Assembly: GCA_036389135.1 (NCBI GenBank)
Contig: DASVQP010000052.1
Coordinates: forward strand, 62,001 to 126,000
Length of the DNA: 64,000 bases
From: Longimicrobium sp.
Lineage (GTDB): Bacteria > Gemmatimonadota > Gemmatimonadetes > Longimicrobiales > Longimicrobiaceae
Reading direction: 5' to 3'
Shown: positions 11,639 to 20,056 of the stretch, piece after piece
Position numbering within the stretch: position 1 is the stretch's first letter
Layout of the letters: each line of letters opens with the position of its first letter
The notes under the pieces: generated by a model
Databases searched by the model: none
Seen by the model: only the letters and a program-made list of their open reading frames with translations
Told to the model about the DNA's origin: nothing
Translations under genes and position numbers: made by a program

Positions 11639-11983
11639 ATGGCGGACAGCAAGAATGTTGTAGAGATCACCGACGCGACCTTCAGCGACGTGACCGGCCA
11701 GGCCGGGCTCTCCATGGTCGACTTCTGGGCCGTGTGGTGCGGGCCGTGCCGGATGGTGGCCCCCATCGTGGAGCAGCTCGCGGACGATTACGCGGGCCAG
11801 GTGACGGTCGGCAAGCTGGACGTGGACAACAACCAGCGCAGCGCCGCGCAGTTCAACGTGCGCTCCATCCCCACCATCCTGTTCTTCAAGGACGGCAAGG
11901 TGGTGGACCAGGTGATCGGCGCGGTCCCGCGCCCGGCGCTCGAGGCCAAGATCAAGCAGCACCTGGGCACGGCGGCGGTCTAA
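11639..11983 (+). CDS. trxA: Thioredoxin
   Basis: 114 residues. Active site WCGPC with the redox cysteines at 34 and 37, in the context VDFWAVWCGPCRMVAP. The cis-proline loop reads RSIPTILFF and the C-terminal helix ends AKIKQHLG. There is no signal peptide, so it is the cytosolic dithiol reductant for ribonucleotide reductase, methionine sulfoxide reductase and similar enzymes. AGGATGG lies six bases before the ATG as ribosome site. It is a single gene, followed by a hairpin and a large repeat block. Confidence 0.96.
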   Translation: MADSKNVVEITDATFSDVTGQAGLSMVDFWAVWCGPCRMVAPIVEQLADDYAGQVTVGKLDVDNNQRSAAQFNVRSIPTILFFKDGKVVDQVIGAVPRPALEAKIKQHLGTAAV

Positions 11984-12001
11984 GCGCTCCGCGGTATCCC
12001 G

Positions 12002-12036
12002 AGCCGGGGAGGGCCTCTGCGCTCTCCCCGGCTTTA
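12002..12036 (+). terminator. Probable intrinsic terminator after trxA
   Basis: AGCCGGGGAG (12002-12011) pairs with CTCCCCGGCT (12024-12033) over a 12-base loop, followed by a short TTA run. The T-tract is weak. The next element is the long AGTGCC repeat. Confidence 0.6.
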
Positions 12037-12037
12037 T

Positions 12038-12429
12038 AGTGCCCAGTGCCTAGTGCCTAGTGCCTAGTGCTCAGTGGGAACGGAAGTGCGTTAGTGCGTT
12101 AGTGCGTGAGTGCGCGGTGTCGGCGCACCCCCACTTTCTGTCATCCTGAGCGACGCGCTTCGCCGTCCTCTCCCGTGCTCCAACCTGTGGCGCGGAGCGA
12201 AGGATCTACTGCGCGTGGCGAGAGGCCCGGCCGGTCACGCCGTCCTCTTGCCTCGCCGGCTAGATCCTTTGGTCGCCGCAGGAGTACGGCGTGAGCGGCG
12301 GCGTTCCGGGAGGCGGCTCCCTCAGGATGACAAGTGGGGGGAGCACGACATTAGCACTAGGCACTAGGCACTAGGCACTTGGCACTAGGCACTAGGCACT
12401 TGGCACTTGGCACTTGGCACTTGGCACTG
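12038..12429. repeat. Composite ~390-bp nested inverted repeat (AGTGCCTAGTGCC arms, TCATCCTGAG core)
   Basis: This accounts for most of the 520-base gap between trxA and the next gene. The outer left arm (12038-12078) is AGTGCCTAG units; the right arm (12350-12429) is the complementary CACTAGGCACTAGG/CACTTGG units, longer than the left. Inside lie GTGCGTTAGTGCG repeats, then an inner pair: TGTCATCCTGAG (about 12138-12149) facing CTCAGGATGACA near 12320. GAAGGATCT and AGATCCTTTGG lie between them. There is no convincing gene inside. It looks like a two-layer, non-coding, folded element. Confidence 0.8.
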
Positions 12430-12504
12430 GCCCTGCTTTTCCGCCTTGCGCGCGGCGACGGAAAGTGTACGATTGGACGTCACCCACTTCCCCCGCGCTC
12501 CGCG

Positions 12505-13488
12505 ATGATCCACCACTTCCCGCACGAAGCGGCCTTCCTCCCCCGCACCAAGCTCAGCTACGTCAACCTCCCGGGGATATTGAGCGATGGGAAGCGCGAC
12601 CGCGCGGCGCGTGTCTCCGGTTTCGTGTGTATCCAGCTGGGGGAGCGGTGCTACCTGATCTTCCTGCGCAACGGCGAGCCCTTCCACTCCGCCCGCCTCC
12701 AGGCGGACGAGGGGCGCGGGGCCGCCGCTCTCTCCGAAGTGCTGCGCATCGCGGCCACCGAGAGCGAGCGGGGTGAGGCGGGGCAGATCGCGTACTTCGG
12801 CGCGCCGGAGGCCCAACTCCAGGCCATGCTCGCCACGCTGGTGCAGGAGCCGGTGGAGTGGGCCGCGTCGGTCGATTGCACGCGCCCAGAACTCCTCTTT
12901 CCGCACCTGCGCCAGCGGCACTTCACGGGCGTGCTGGAGATGACGTCGGCGGGGCGGCACCACTACATGGTCTTCGAGGATGGCGTCTTCCGCTCCGGCT
13001 ACTTCACGGAACGCGACGGCACCGTCCCCGTGCCGGACTTCGTGCGCTCCGTGTTCGGGGCGGCGGGGGGCGCGCCGCGTGTGATTCCGTATCCCGCGCT
13101 CGGCACCCTTCCCGTGCAGGCGGGCCCCGGGCTGGTGGATCTCTACCGCCGCATGGTGGGCGGAGTGGTGCGCGAGCTCTCCTCCTCCCTTGGCCGTGAC
13201 GCGGCGATGGCGATGGTGCGCGCGGCCCAGACCGAGGTGGGCGGGCGCCTCCCGGCCGCGCGCGCCTTCCACCTGACCGACGAGGGCCGCGTCGTGGGGG
13301 ACCCCGTGGCGTCGCCGGAGGGGCTCACCGAGGCGGTCGCGGGCTGGCTGACCGCGGCCCTGATCGCCGGCTCGCGCCACGACGGGGTGGACCCGGCGGC
13401 GATGGTGGAGCGGGTGGCGCGCGACAGCCGCTTCGTGCTGCAGGAGCACGGCTTTTTCGACCGCCTCCCCTGGGCGGTGTCGCTGTAG
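12505..13488 (+). CDS. Hypothetical protein, possible tandem DUF4388-like modules
   Basis: 327 residues from the ATG at 12505; the same frame extends upstream, but through the AGTGCC repeat, so the earlier start is unlikely. Not a family I can name with confidence. Residues about 30-80 (GFVCIQLGERCYLIFLRNGEPFHSA) and about 130-165 (FTGVLEMTSAGRHHYMVFED) share a pattern of strand, short polar turn, strand and G-E/D-G. DUF4388 modules in bacterial signalling proteins look like this. The C-terminal half is helical. The stop codon overlaps the rsmI GTG by one base, so the two are co-translated. Confidence 0.6.
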   Translation: MIHHFPHEAAFLPRTKLSYVNLPGILSDGKRDRAARVSGFVCIQLGERCYLIFLRNGEPFHSARLQADEGRGAAALSEVLRIAATESERGEAGQIAYFGAPEAQLQAMLATLVQEPVEWAASVDCTRPELLFPHLRQRHFTGVLEMTSAGRHHYMVFEDGVFRSGYFTERDGTVPVPDFVRSVFGAAGGAPRVIPYPALGTLPVQAGPGLVDLYRRMVGGVVRELSSSLGRDAAMAMVRAAQTEVGGRLPAARAFHLTDEGRVVGDPVASPEGLTEAVAGWLTAALIAGSRHDGVDPAAMVERVARDSRFVLQEHGFFDRLPWAVSL

Positions 13489-14330
13489 TGGCGGCGCTCT
13501 ACGTCGTCTCCACCCCCATCGGCAACCTGGGCGACATCACCCGCCGCGCCGTCGAGGTGCTGGGCAGCGCGGACGTGGTGCTGGCCGAGGACACCCGCCG
13601 CACCTCCATCCTCCTCCGCCACCTGGGGATCCAGACGCGCCTGGTCTCCGCGCACGAGCACAACGAGGCCGGCCGCGCCGCCACCGTCGTCGCCATGCTG
13701 GGGGAGGGGAAGAAGGTGGCGCTCGTTTCGGACGCAGGCACGCCGCTCCTTTCCGACCCCGGCGCCCGCATCGTGCGCGAAGTGGTCGCCGCGGGATTCG
13801 AGGTGATCCCCATCCCCGGCGCCTCCGCGCTCCTGGCCGCGCTGGTGGCTTCGGGCATCGAGGCGGACACCTTCACCTTCGTCGGCTTCCCGCCGCGCAA
13901 GGGCCCCGAGCGCGCCGAGCTGCTGGAGGAGGTCGCCTCGTCGCGCCGCGCATCGGTGCTCTACGAGTCGCCCAACCGCGTCGGCAAGCTCCTCGCCGAC
14001 ATCGCCGAAGCCGCGGGCGCGGACCGTCGCGTGGCCGTAGCGCGCGAGCTCACCAAGATGCACGAGGAGTTCTTTCGCGGCACCGCCTCTGAGGGGGCCG
14101 CGCACTTCTCGGCGGGCGAGGTGCTGGGCGAGATCGTCGTCGTCGTCGCCGGGCGCACCGTCGATGCTCCCGCCGAGGGCGCGGTGGACGAGCTCGCCGC
14201 GCGCTCCATGGCGGACGCCCTCCTCGCGCAGGGCCAGTCGCCCAGCGGGATCGCAAAGGAGCTGCGCCGCCGCCTCGGCATCGCCCGCAACGACGCCTAT
14301 CGCATCGCCCAGGAAGCGGCAGGCGAGTAG
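13488..14330 (+). CDS. rsmI: 16S rRNA (cytidine-1402-2'-O)-methyltransferase RsmI
   Basis: 280 residues, tetrapyrrole-methylase fold. The N-terminal motif is VSTPIGNLGDITRRAVEVL, followed by LAEDTRRTSILLRHL, GTPLLSDPGARIV and PGASALLAALVASG, the SAM-site blocks of the RsmI family. It puts the 2'-O-methyl on C1402 in the ribosomal P site, working with the N4-methyltransferase RsmH, which is encoded at 53210 in this window. The GTG start overlaps the previous stop by one base. C-terminal residues about 235-280 form the helical RsmI extension (PSGIAKELRRRLGIARNDAY). Confidence 0.95.
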   Translation: MAALYVVSTPIGNLGDITRRAVEVLGSADVVLAEDTRRTSILLRHLGIQTRLVSAHEHNEAGRAATVVAMLGEGKKVALVSDAGTPLLSDPGARIVREVVAAGFEVIPIPGASALLAALVASGIEADTFTFVGFPPRKGPERAELLEEVASSRRASVLYESPNRVGKLLADIAEAAGADRRVAVARELTKMHEEFFRGTASEGAAHFSAGEVLGEIVVVVAGRTVDAPAEGAVDELAARSMADALLAQGQSPSGIAKELRRRLGIARNDAYRIAQEAAGE

Positions 14331-14416
14331 GTCTTCGAAGACCCGCCGCTTCCCCCCGAAAACCGCTCGGCCCCTCGCGGGCGTACCATCTCCCGAACCG
14401 ATTCCGGGAGATTCCG

Positions 14417-15187
14417 ATGCGCTTCGCACGAACCATGGCCACTCTGCTCGTCGTCGCATCCGCGCCGGCTGCCGCGCAGCCGATGAGCCACGCAGCCTTC
14501 GACCGGCTGCTGCACGCCCACGTGCGCAACGGACTGGTGGACTATGACGCCTTCGCCCGCTCTGCCGAGTTCCAGGGTTACCTGCGCGCCCTCGGAGCGG
14601 CCAACCCCGCCGGCATGTCGCGCAACGACCAGCTCGCCTACTGGATCAATTCGTACAACGCCTTCACCATCCAGCTCATCAACAAGCACGGGGAGCGGGA
14701 GTCGATCCGCAACATCAACCGCACGCTCGGAATCGTGCGTGGGTACGGCCCCTGGAACGAGCCGATCGTGCGCGCGGGCGGCCGCACGTACACGCTGGAT
14801 CACGTGGAGCAGGAGATCCTTCGCAAACGCCTGCGCGAGCCCCGGATCCATTTCGCGCTGGTGTGCGCCGCCCGCGGCTGCCCGCCCCTGCGCGGCGAGG
14901 CGTACACCGGCGCCCGCATCGACGAGCAGCTCGACGACCAGGCGCGCCACTTTCTCGCCCGCACGCCGGCCAAGAACCGTGTGGACGTGGCGAACCGGAC
15001 CTTGCACGCCAGCCAGATCTTCGAGTTCCGCGACTACGAGGACGATTTCGGCGGCACCCCGGCCGCCATTGGCCGCTACATCGCGCGCTACCTCCCCGAT
15101 GGCCCGGAGAAACAGCTCCTCGTCAGCGGCAACTTTCGCATCCGCTACACTCCCTACGACTGGTCGCTGAACATCCAGCCTCGCTGA
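14417..15187 (+). CDS. DUF547 domain protein, exported
   Basis: 256 residues with a signal peptide ending SAPAAAQ near residue 20. The opening FDRLLHAHVRNGLVDYDAF, then DQLAYWINSYNAFTIQLI, and HFALVCAARGCPPLRGEAY with its CaaxxC pair are the hallmarks of DUF547. The second Cys-containing segment may bind metal or form a disulphide. Members are envelope proteins without an agreed enzymatic role. The gene begins 86 bases after rsmI and is followed 30 bases later by a small putative lipoprotein. Confidence 0.88.
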   Translation: MRFARTMATLLVVASAPAAAQPMSHAAFDRLLHAHVRNGLVDYDAFARSAEFQGYLRALGAANPAGMSRNDQLAYWINSYNAFTIQLINKHGERESIRNINRTLGIVRGYGPWNEPIVRAGGRTYTLDHVEQEILRKRLREPRIHFALVCAARGCPPLRGEAYTGARIDEQLDDQARHFLARTPAKNRVDVANRTLHASQIFEFRDYEDDFGGTPAAIGRYIARYLPDGPEKQLLVSGNFRIRYTPYDWSLNIQPR

Positions 15188-15217
15188 GGTACCCTCACCC
15201 CCTTCCTCAGGCCCACC

Positions 15218-15580
15218 GTGCGCACCCTTCATCTTGCCGCCCTCGCCCTGGCGGCCGCGGCGTGCGACCCGAGCTATTGTTCGGAGGTGTACGGCACCGT
15301 GCGGACCGCCGCTGGCCAGCCCGCGCCGGACAGCACCAAGATCATGTTCTACATCGGTCCCCCACCGCCGGATACGGCGACGTGGGCGAACGTGCTGGAC
15401 TCTACCTACACGCGCGGGGGCGGCGAGTACGAGCAGGACTTCCGCATCTTCATCACGAGCCTCTCCTCCATCGGCATCCGCACCCTGGGCACGGACACCC
15501 TGGCGCGGATCCGCAGCAGCTCGCGATGCAGCCGTCCGCCGCGCACCCGCGTGGATCTGGTCGGCGCGCCGGGGCGGTAA
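15218..15580 (+). CDS. Small putative lipoprotein, unknown
   Basis: 120 residues from GTG at 15218. The signal MRTLHLAALALAAAAC gives lipid Cys16, followed by a second Cys (PSYC). The mature part begins EVYGTVRTAAGQPAPDSTKI, which looks like the first strands of a carboxypeptidase-regulatory or transthyretin-like beta domain, but it is too short to be complete. It lies 30 bases after the DUF547 gene, probably on the same transcript. The basic tail with SSRCSRPPRTR could be true or due to a late stop. Function unknown. Confidence 0.55.
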   Translation: MRTLHLAALALAAAACDPSYCSEVYGTVRTAAGQPAPDSTKIMFYIGPPPPDTATWANVLDSTYTRGGGEYEQDFRIFITSLSSIGIRTLGTDTLARIRSSSRCSRPPRTRVDLVGAPGR

Positions 15581-15607
15581 CCCCAGCGTCCTCGCGGCGG
15601 ATGGCAC

Positions 15608-15770
15608 GGGCAGCCACGTGGGGCGGCCCCTACGAGATGAAGGTGCGGACCGCCAGGGTCGAGGTGGGGCAGGCGGTGGGCAGACACGCAGGTCTGCCCC
15701 TACCGGTTTACGGGTGAGGGGCAGCGTTCGAGGTGGGGGAAGGGGCGGGCGCGATGAATCGCGCCCCTAC
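15608..15770 (+). repeat. Phased hairpin island, copies A-B-C
   Basis: Hairpin A starts at 15608 (GGGCAGCC/GGCGGCCC, loop ACGTGG), B at 15678 (GGGCAGAC/GTCTGCCC, loop ACGCAG) and C at 15747 (GGGCGCGA/TCGCGCCC, loop TGAA). The starts are 70 and 69 bases apart, and each unit ends CCCTAC. It occupies the start of the 380-base gap before the acyl-CoA dehydrogenase. Confidence 0.9.
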
Positions 15771-15796
15771 CGGATCTGCGCAGCCCGGAGGGTGTT

Positions 15797-15841
15797 CTCC
15801 CCCTCCCCCGCCCTGCGCCCCCGCAGGCGGGGGAGGGGGCC
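15797..15841. repeat. GC-rich CCCTCCCCCGCC hairpin (family F)
   Basis: CCCCCTCCCCCGCC pairs with GGCGGGGGAGGGGG across a CTGCGCCCCCGCA loop and is followed by another G-rich run. A nearly identical copy sits at 19199, also just after an A-B-C island. The remaining ~120 bases to the next gene hold a possible TAGATT -10 box at 15886 with only a weak TTTCGG at -35. Confidence 0.8.
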
Positions 15842-15962
15842 GGGGGGAGGGGGCCGGCCATCTTTCGGTTTTCGCCCTCGCCGCGTAGATTGCACCGGTT
15901 TACACACCCGGAAGTCCGCGCAACCGGCGTCCACACGGTACGCCATTTCTACATAGAGCCAG

Positions 15963-17174
15963 ATGGAACGGTACTTCGACGACAACCACCTGATGATCCG
16001 CGACATGGTGCGCGAGTTCGCCAGGAACGAGATCGCGCCCGTCGCGGGGGAGATGGACCAGAAGTCAGAGTTCCCGTGGGAGAACGTCAAGAAGATGTCG
16101 GAGCTGGGCCTCCTGGGCGTGCCCTGGCCGGAGGAGCTGGGCGGGGCGGGGATGGACGGGATCGCCTACATGATCACGATCCACGAGCTCGCCCGGGTGG
16201 ACGCGTCGCACGCCATTACCGTGTCGGCGCACACCACGCTGGGCACCTCGCCCATCATGTCGTTCGGCACGCAGGAGCAGAAGGAGAGGTTCGTACCCTT
16301 TCTCGCCAGCGGGCAGGTGCTGGGCGGCTTCGGGCTCACGGAGCCGGGCGCGGGGTCGGACGCGGGGGGGACGCAGACCACCGCCGTTAAGGCGGACGGC
16401 GGGTGGATTCTGAATGGGAGCAAGATCTTCATCACGCATGCGGGCGTCGGCGAGGTCTTCGTGGCCACCGCCGTCACGGATCGTGAGAAGGGGTCCAAGG
16501 GTATCACCTCCTTCATCGTCACCAAGCCCACGACCGACCTGGAGCGGGCGCGGGAGGTGGGGGTGGGGCACTCGGACGAGCTCCAGTTCACGGAAGGGGT
16601 GCGGGCGGGGAAGAAGGAGGACAAGATGGGGTGGCGCGCTTCGGACACCCGCGAGCTGGTGTTCGAGGACGCGTTCGTCCCGGACGAGAACGTGCTGGGG
16701 GAGCCCGGGATGGGCTTCATCAACTTCATGAAGACGCTGGATGCGGGCCGCATCGGCATCGGCGCGCTTTCGCTCGGCATCGCCGAGGGCGCGTACGAAG
16801 AGGCGGTCAAGTACGCCAGCGAGAGGAAGCAGTTCGGGAAGTCGATCGCGGAGTTCCAGGGCCTCCAGTTCATGCTGGCGGACATGGCGACCGAGATCGA
16901 AGCGGCCAAGCACCTGGTCTACAACGCGGCCTGGCTCAAGGAGCAGGGGAAGCCCTACTCCAAGGAAGCCTCCATGGCCAAGCTGTTCGCCTCCGAGGTC
17001 GCCATGCGCGTGACCACGAAGGCGGTGCAGGTGCACGGCGGCTACGGCTACACGAAGGAATACCCGGTGGAGCGCATGATGCGCGACGCCAAGATCTGCG
17101 AGATCGGGGAGGGCACCAGCGAGATCCAGCGCATGGTCATCGCCCGGCACATCCTCCGCGAGCTCAGCGCCTAA
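15963..17174 (+). CDS. Acyl-CoA dehydrogenase (short/medium-chain type)
   Basis: 403 residues, standard ACAD length. N-terminal helical domain (1-120), FAD/acyl signature GGFGLTEPGAGSDAGG at about 122-137, beta domain to about 235, then the C-terminal helical domain. VQVHGGYGYTKEYPVERMMRD is followed by ICEIGEGTSEIQR. The Glu of GEGT is at the catalytic-base position of medium-chain and butyryl-CoA dehydrogenases. It oxidises an acyl-CoA to the trans-2-enoyl-CoA, passing electrons to ETF. Chain length cannot be read. It fits with the epimerase at 11122 as fatty- or branched-acid catabolism. The gene appears monocistronic. Confidence 0.93.
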   Translation: MERYFDDNHLMIRDMVREFARNEIAPVAGEMDQKSEFPWENVKKMSELGLLGVPWPEELGGAGMDGIAYMITIHELARVDASHAITVSAHTTLGTSPIMSFGTQEQKERFVPFLASGQVLGGFGLTEPGAGSDAGGTQTTAVKADGGWILNGSKIFITHAGVGEVFVATAVTDREKGSKGITSFIVTKPTTDLERAREVGVGHSDELQFTEGVRAGKKEDKMGWRASDTRELVFEDAFVPDENVLGEPGMGFINFMKTLDAGRIGIGALSLGIAEGAYEEAVKYASERKQFGKSIAEFQGLQFMLADMATEIEAAKHLVYNAAWLKEQGKPYSKEASMAKLFASEVAMRVTTKAVQVHGGYGYTKEYPVERMMRDAKICEIGEGTSEIQRMVIARHILRELSA

Positions 17175-17327
17175 CGGAAATGGCCGTCGGCACGCGCTTT
17201 ACGGCGTGCGGGCGGCTCCAGAGGTCTACATGGTCGGAAGCAACCCGGTCGGGAGGCGCCCCTGCGCTTCCCGCGCTCCGCGCATTGCGCCCGGGTGTCG
17301 CCTTCACCCCTCCGCGAGAGAGGCGGC

Positions 17328-18899
17328 GTGAAGCGCGAGATCCTGATGAACACCACCGCCAAGGAGACGCGCGTCGCCATCCTTGAAGACGACGTCCTGG
17401 TGGAGCTGATGGTGGAGCGCCCGGACGCGGCGCGCATGGTGGGCGACATCTACAAGGGGAAGGTGGAAGCGGTCCTCCCGGGGATCCAGGCCGCCTTCGT
17501 CAACATCGGCACCGAAAAGGCCGCATTCCTGCACGTCTCTGACGTGGCGCTGGAGGACGGCTCCGGCGGCGATGACGACGACGACGCCCCGGCTCCGGTC
17601 GCGGTGGAGGACGACGCCGCCAACGGGAACGGCGGCGGCAAGCGCGGGCGTGGCTACCCGCCGATCCAGGAGGTGGTGAAGAAGGGGCAGGACCTCCTGG
17701 TGCAGGTCTCCAAGGAGCCGATCAGCACGAAGGGGCCCCGCGTCACCGCCAACATCTCGCTCCCGGGCCGCTTCCTGGTGTACATGCCGGGGTCGGACCA
17801 CGTGGGGGTGTCGCGCAAGATCGAGGACAAGGAGGAGCGGGCCCGCCTCCGCGCCCTGGCCCGCGAGATCCTGCCGGAGAAGTCCGGCGGCGTCATCGTG
17901 CGCACCGTGGGCGAGGAGCTCACGCGCGAGACGTTCGAGCGCGAGATGCTCTCGCTGATCTCTACCTGGAAGAACATCCAGAAGAAGGCCGCCCGCGGCC
18001 GCGCCCCCGCCCCGGTGCACCGCGAGGCGAAGCTGACCTCCGGGATCATCCGCGACCTCTTTTCTCAAAAGGTGGACTCGCTGGTGGTGGACACGCAGAT
18101 CGTCTTCGACGAGGTGCGCACCTACCTGGAGCAGGTGGACCCCACGCTGGTGGAGCGGGTGCACCTCTACACCGACTCCACGCCCCTCTTCGACGCGCGC
18201 GGCCTGGAGAGCGAGATCCGCGACGCGTTCCAGCGCCGCGTGAACCTCGCCTCGGGCGGCTATATCATCGTGGAGCCCACCGAGGCGCTGGTCTCCATCG
18301 ACGTGAACACGGGGCGCTACACGGGGAAGAAAGACCCCGAGAAGACGATCCTCAAGACCAACGTCGACGCGGCCAGGGAGATCGCGCGGCAGCTGCGGCT
18401 GCGCGACGTGGGCGGGATCATCGTCTGCGACTTCATCGACATGGAGTCGAAGCAGAACCGCGAAAAGGTGCTGCAGGAGCTGCGCACCCACCTGGCGCGC
18501 GACCGGGCCCGCACCAAGGCCTTCCAGGTGTCGGAGCTGGGGCTGATCGAGATGACGCGCCAGCGCGTGCGCCCCTCGCTCTACCAGACGCAGACGGAGG
18601 CGTGCCCCACCTGCTCCGGCACGGGCCGCGTCTTCACGCCCGAGACGCTGGTGCGCCGCATCGAGCGCTCGGTGCGCCGCGTCGCCGCGGACGGCAAGGA
18701 GAAGGCCCTGCAGTTCCGCGTGCACCCCGAGGTCGCGCTGTACGTGATCGAGGAGGAGCCGGGGTTCGTAAAGGGGCTGGAGAAGCAGTTCCGGATTCAG
18801 CTCGCCCTCCGCGACGATCCGTTGATGCGGCCGGACGAGGTGCGGCTGATCGGGGCGCAGTCGCAGGTGGATCTGACGAGCAGGTACGTTCCGGAGTAG
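17328..18899 (+). CDS. rng: Ribonuclease E/G family protein (RNase G-like)
   Basis: 523 residues from the GTG at 17328, chosen because it gives MKREILMNTTAKETRVAI, the usual RNase G opening, and has GAGAGAGG just upstream. An S1 domain follows, interrupted by an Asp-rich, low-complexity insertion at about residues 79-105 (GGDDDDDAP...). The catalytic DNase-I-like domain has Asp325 (SIDVNTG) and Asp368 (VCDFIDM), spaced as in E. coli RNase E (D303/D346). CPTC at 426-429 is the zinc-link that holds the dimer. There is no long C-terminal degradosome scaffold, so it is RNase G-like. It matures 5S/16S rRNA ends and cuts mRNA. Confidence 0.94.
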   Translation: MKREILMNTTAKETRVAILEDDVLVELMVERPDAARMVGDIYKGKVEAVLPGIQAAFVNIGTEKAAFLHVSDVALEDGSGGDDDDDAPAPVAVEDDAANGNGGGKRGRGYPPIQEVVKKGQDLLVQVSKEPISTKGPRVTANISLPGRFLVYMPGSDHVGVSRKIEDKEERARLRALAREILPEKSGGVIVRTVGEELTRETFEREMLSLISTWKNIQKKAARGRAPAPVHREAKLTSGIIRDLFSQKVDSLVVDTQIVFDEVRTYLEQVDPTLVERVHLYTDSTPLFDARGLESEIRDAFQRRVNLASGGYIIVEPTEALVSIDVNTGRYTGKKDPEKTILKTNVDAAREIARQLRLRDVGGIIVCDFIDMESKQNREKVLQELRTHLARDRARTKAFQVSELGLIEMTRQRVRPSLYQTQTEACPTCSGTGRVFTPETLVRRIERSVRRVAADGKEKALQFRVHPEVALYVIEEEPGFVKGLEKQFRIQLALRDDPLMRPDEVRLIGAQSQVDLTSRYVPE

Positions 18900-18900
18900 G

Positions 18901-18960
18901 GCCCCCTCCCCGCTCGTCACCTCGCTGCCCCTCCCCCAATAACTACCTGGGGGAGGGGCG
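18901..18960. repeat. CCCCTCCCC...GGGGAGGGG hairpin (family G), possible terminator of rng
   Basis: It begins directly after the rng stop with CCCCTCCCCGCTCGTCACCTCGCTG, then CCCCTCCCCCAATAACTACC paired with the following TGGGGGAGGGG. A related copy is at 51125 and an exact reverse complement of the hairpin part at 51429. The A-B-C island follows 51 bases later, as it does after the 51125 copy. Confidence 0.8.
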
Positions 18961-19011
18961 GTGTGGTTTGGATCTGTGCGTACGGGCGGGGGGTGGGGCG
19001 CGGGCGGGCAC

Positions 19012-19171
19012 GGGCAGCCACGTGGGGCGGCCCCTACGAGGTCGGTTTCCGCGGCGGGGGTTGGTGCGGGCGCGAGGGTGGGCAGACACGCAGGTCTGCC
19101 CCTACGGGATCCGTGCGGATTGCGGGCGGCGGAGCAGGAGCGGGCACGGGCGCGATGAATCGCGCCCCTAC
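19012..19171 (+). repeat. Phased hairpin island, copies A-B-C
   Basis: A at 19012, B at 19080, C at 19148, exactly 68 bases apart in both steps, with the same stems and loops as the 15608 island. It lies between rng and the rplU promoter. Together with the flanking families G and F it makes up almost the whole 450-base gap. Confidence 0.9.
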
Positions 19172-19198
19172 AGGGCATCGTCGCTGGGCGCGGAGTTC

Positions 19199-19241
19199 TC
19201 CCCCTCACCCGCCCTGCGCCCCCGCAGGCGGGGGAGGGGGC
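19199..19241. repeat. CCCTCACCCGCC hairpin (family F)
   Basis: CCCCCTCACCCGCC faces GGCGGGGGAGGGGG across CTGCGCCCCCGCA, followed by CCGGGGGGAGGGGG. It is the second copy of the element at 15797, again placed 25-30 bases after hairpin C. Confidence 0.75.
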
Positions 19242-19265
19242 CGGGGGGAGGGGGGCCGCCGCGGG

Positions 19266-19294
19266 TTGACAGATCCCGGTTCCGGGGTGATATT
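19266..19294 (+). promoter_or_regulatory. Sigma-70-type promoter of rplU-rpmA
   Basis: TTGACA (19266-19271, perfect -35), 17-base spacer, GATATT (19289-19294). It predicts a transcript start near 19301 and a leader of about 50 bases before the rplU ATG. Confidence 0.7.
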
Positions 19295-19350
19295 GCCTGT
19301 CTTCTGTCGCTTTTTCGGACGAGTCCGTGTAACCGGGGTTCCCTGTAACC

Positions 19351-19665
19351 ATGTACGCCATCATCCGCACCGGCGGCAAGCAGTTCCGTGCCGAGCCGGG
19401 CAAGACGCTTCGCATTCCGTCCGTCGACATCGAGCCGGGCGAGAGCCTTACGTTCGACGACGTCCTCCTGGGCGGCGACGGCGACACCGTCAAGGTGGGG
19501 CTTCCCACGGTTGCCGGTGCGGCCGTGACCGCCGAGGTCGTGCGCCACGGCAAGGGCGACAAGATCATCATCTTCAAGTTCAAGCGCCGCAAGAACTACC
19601 GCCGGAAGCAGGGCCACCGGCAGAAGTTCACCGAAGTGCGCATCAACGACGTCAACCTGGGCTAA
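19351..19665 (+). CDS. rplU: 50S ribosomal protein bL21
   Basis: 104 residues, full length. [21 protein letters not shown] at the start and the basic block [23 protein letters not shown] near the C-terminus are diagnostic of bL21, which binds 23S rRNA together with bL20. It is the first gene of an rplU-rpmA pair under the promoter at 19266. The obgE that often follows rpmA is absent here. Confidence 0.98.
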   Translation: MYAIIRTGGKQFRAEPGKTLRIPSVDIEPGESLTFDDVLLGGDGDTVKVGLPTVAGAAVTAEVVRHGKGDKIIIFKFKRRKNYRRKQGHRQKFTEVRINDVNLG

Positions 19666-19677
19666 GGAAGCGCACCC

Positions 19678-19992
19678 ATGGCACATAAAAAGGGCGGCGG
19701 CTCTACTCGCAACGGCCGCGACTCGAACGCCCAGCGACTGGGCGTCAAGAAGTTCGGCGGCGAGAAGGTGCTCGCCGGCAACATCCTGGTCCGCCAGCGC
19801 GGCACCAAGTTCCACCCCGGCGCCAACGTGATGCGCGCCAGCGACGACACGCTCTTCGCCACGGTGGACGGGGTCGTTCAGTTCGGCCGCAAGGACAAGC
19901 TGCGCAAAAAGGTCTCCGTCATCCCGTACGAGGCGCTCGAGGTCATCGCGGCCGAGGTGCCCGTCGAGACGATGGACGTCGCCGCGGACTGA
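19678..19992 (+). CDS. rpmA: 50S ribosomal protein bL27
   Basis: 104 residues. [22 protein letters not shown] is the conserved N-terminal arm that reaches into the peptidyl-transferase centre. It starts at Met-Ala-His with no Firmicutes-type cleavable extension. [23 protein letters not shown] follows as in all bL27. The C-terminus is about 15-20 residues longer than E. coli's (ending TMDVAAD). It begins 12 bases after rplU, and an intrinsic terminator follows the stop. Confidence 0.98.
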   Translation: MAHKKGGGSTRNGRDSNAQRLGVKKFGGEKVLAGNILVRQRGTKFHPGANVMRASDDTLFATVDGVVQFGRKDKLRKKVSVIPYEALEVIAAEVPVETMDVAAD

Positions 19993-20015
19993 CGCGGACG
20001 CAAGGAATTACGAAG

Positions 20016-20050
20016 CCGCTCCGGCAATGCTGCCGGAGCGGTTTTGTTTT
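20016..20050 (+). terminator. Intrinsic terminator of rplU-rpmA
   Basis: A perfect 11-bp stem (CCGCTCCGGCA with TGCCGGAGCGG) and ATGC tetraloop are followed by TTTTGTTTT. It lies 23 bases after the rpmA stop. Confidence 0.93.
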
Positions 20051-20056
20051 GGAAAC

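Noticed and set aside
12379-12504. N-terminal extension of the 12505 protein
   Set aside because: It translates the AGTGCC repeat; the ATG at 12505 starts regular codon use.
15608-19171. CRISPR array suggested by ~68-bp periodic repeats
   Set aside because: Only two or three units per site, the units are different hairpins, the sequence between is not spacer-like, and no cas gene is present.
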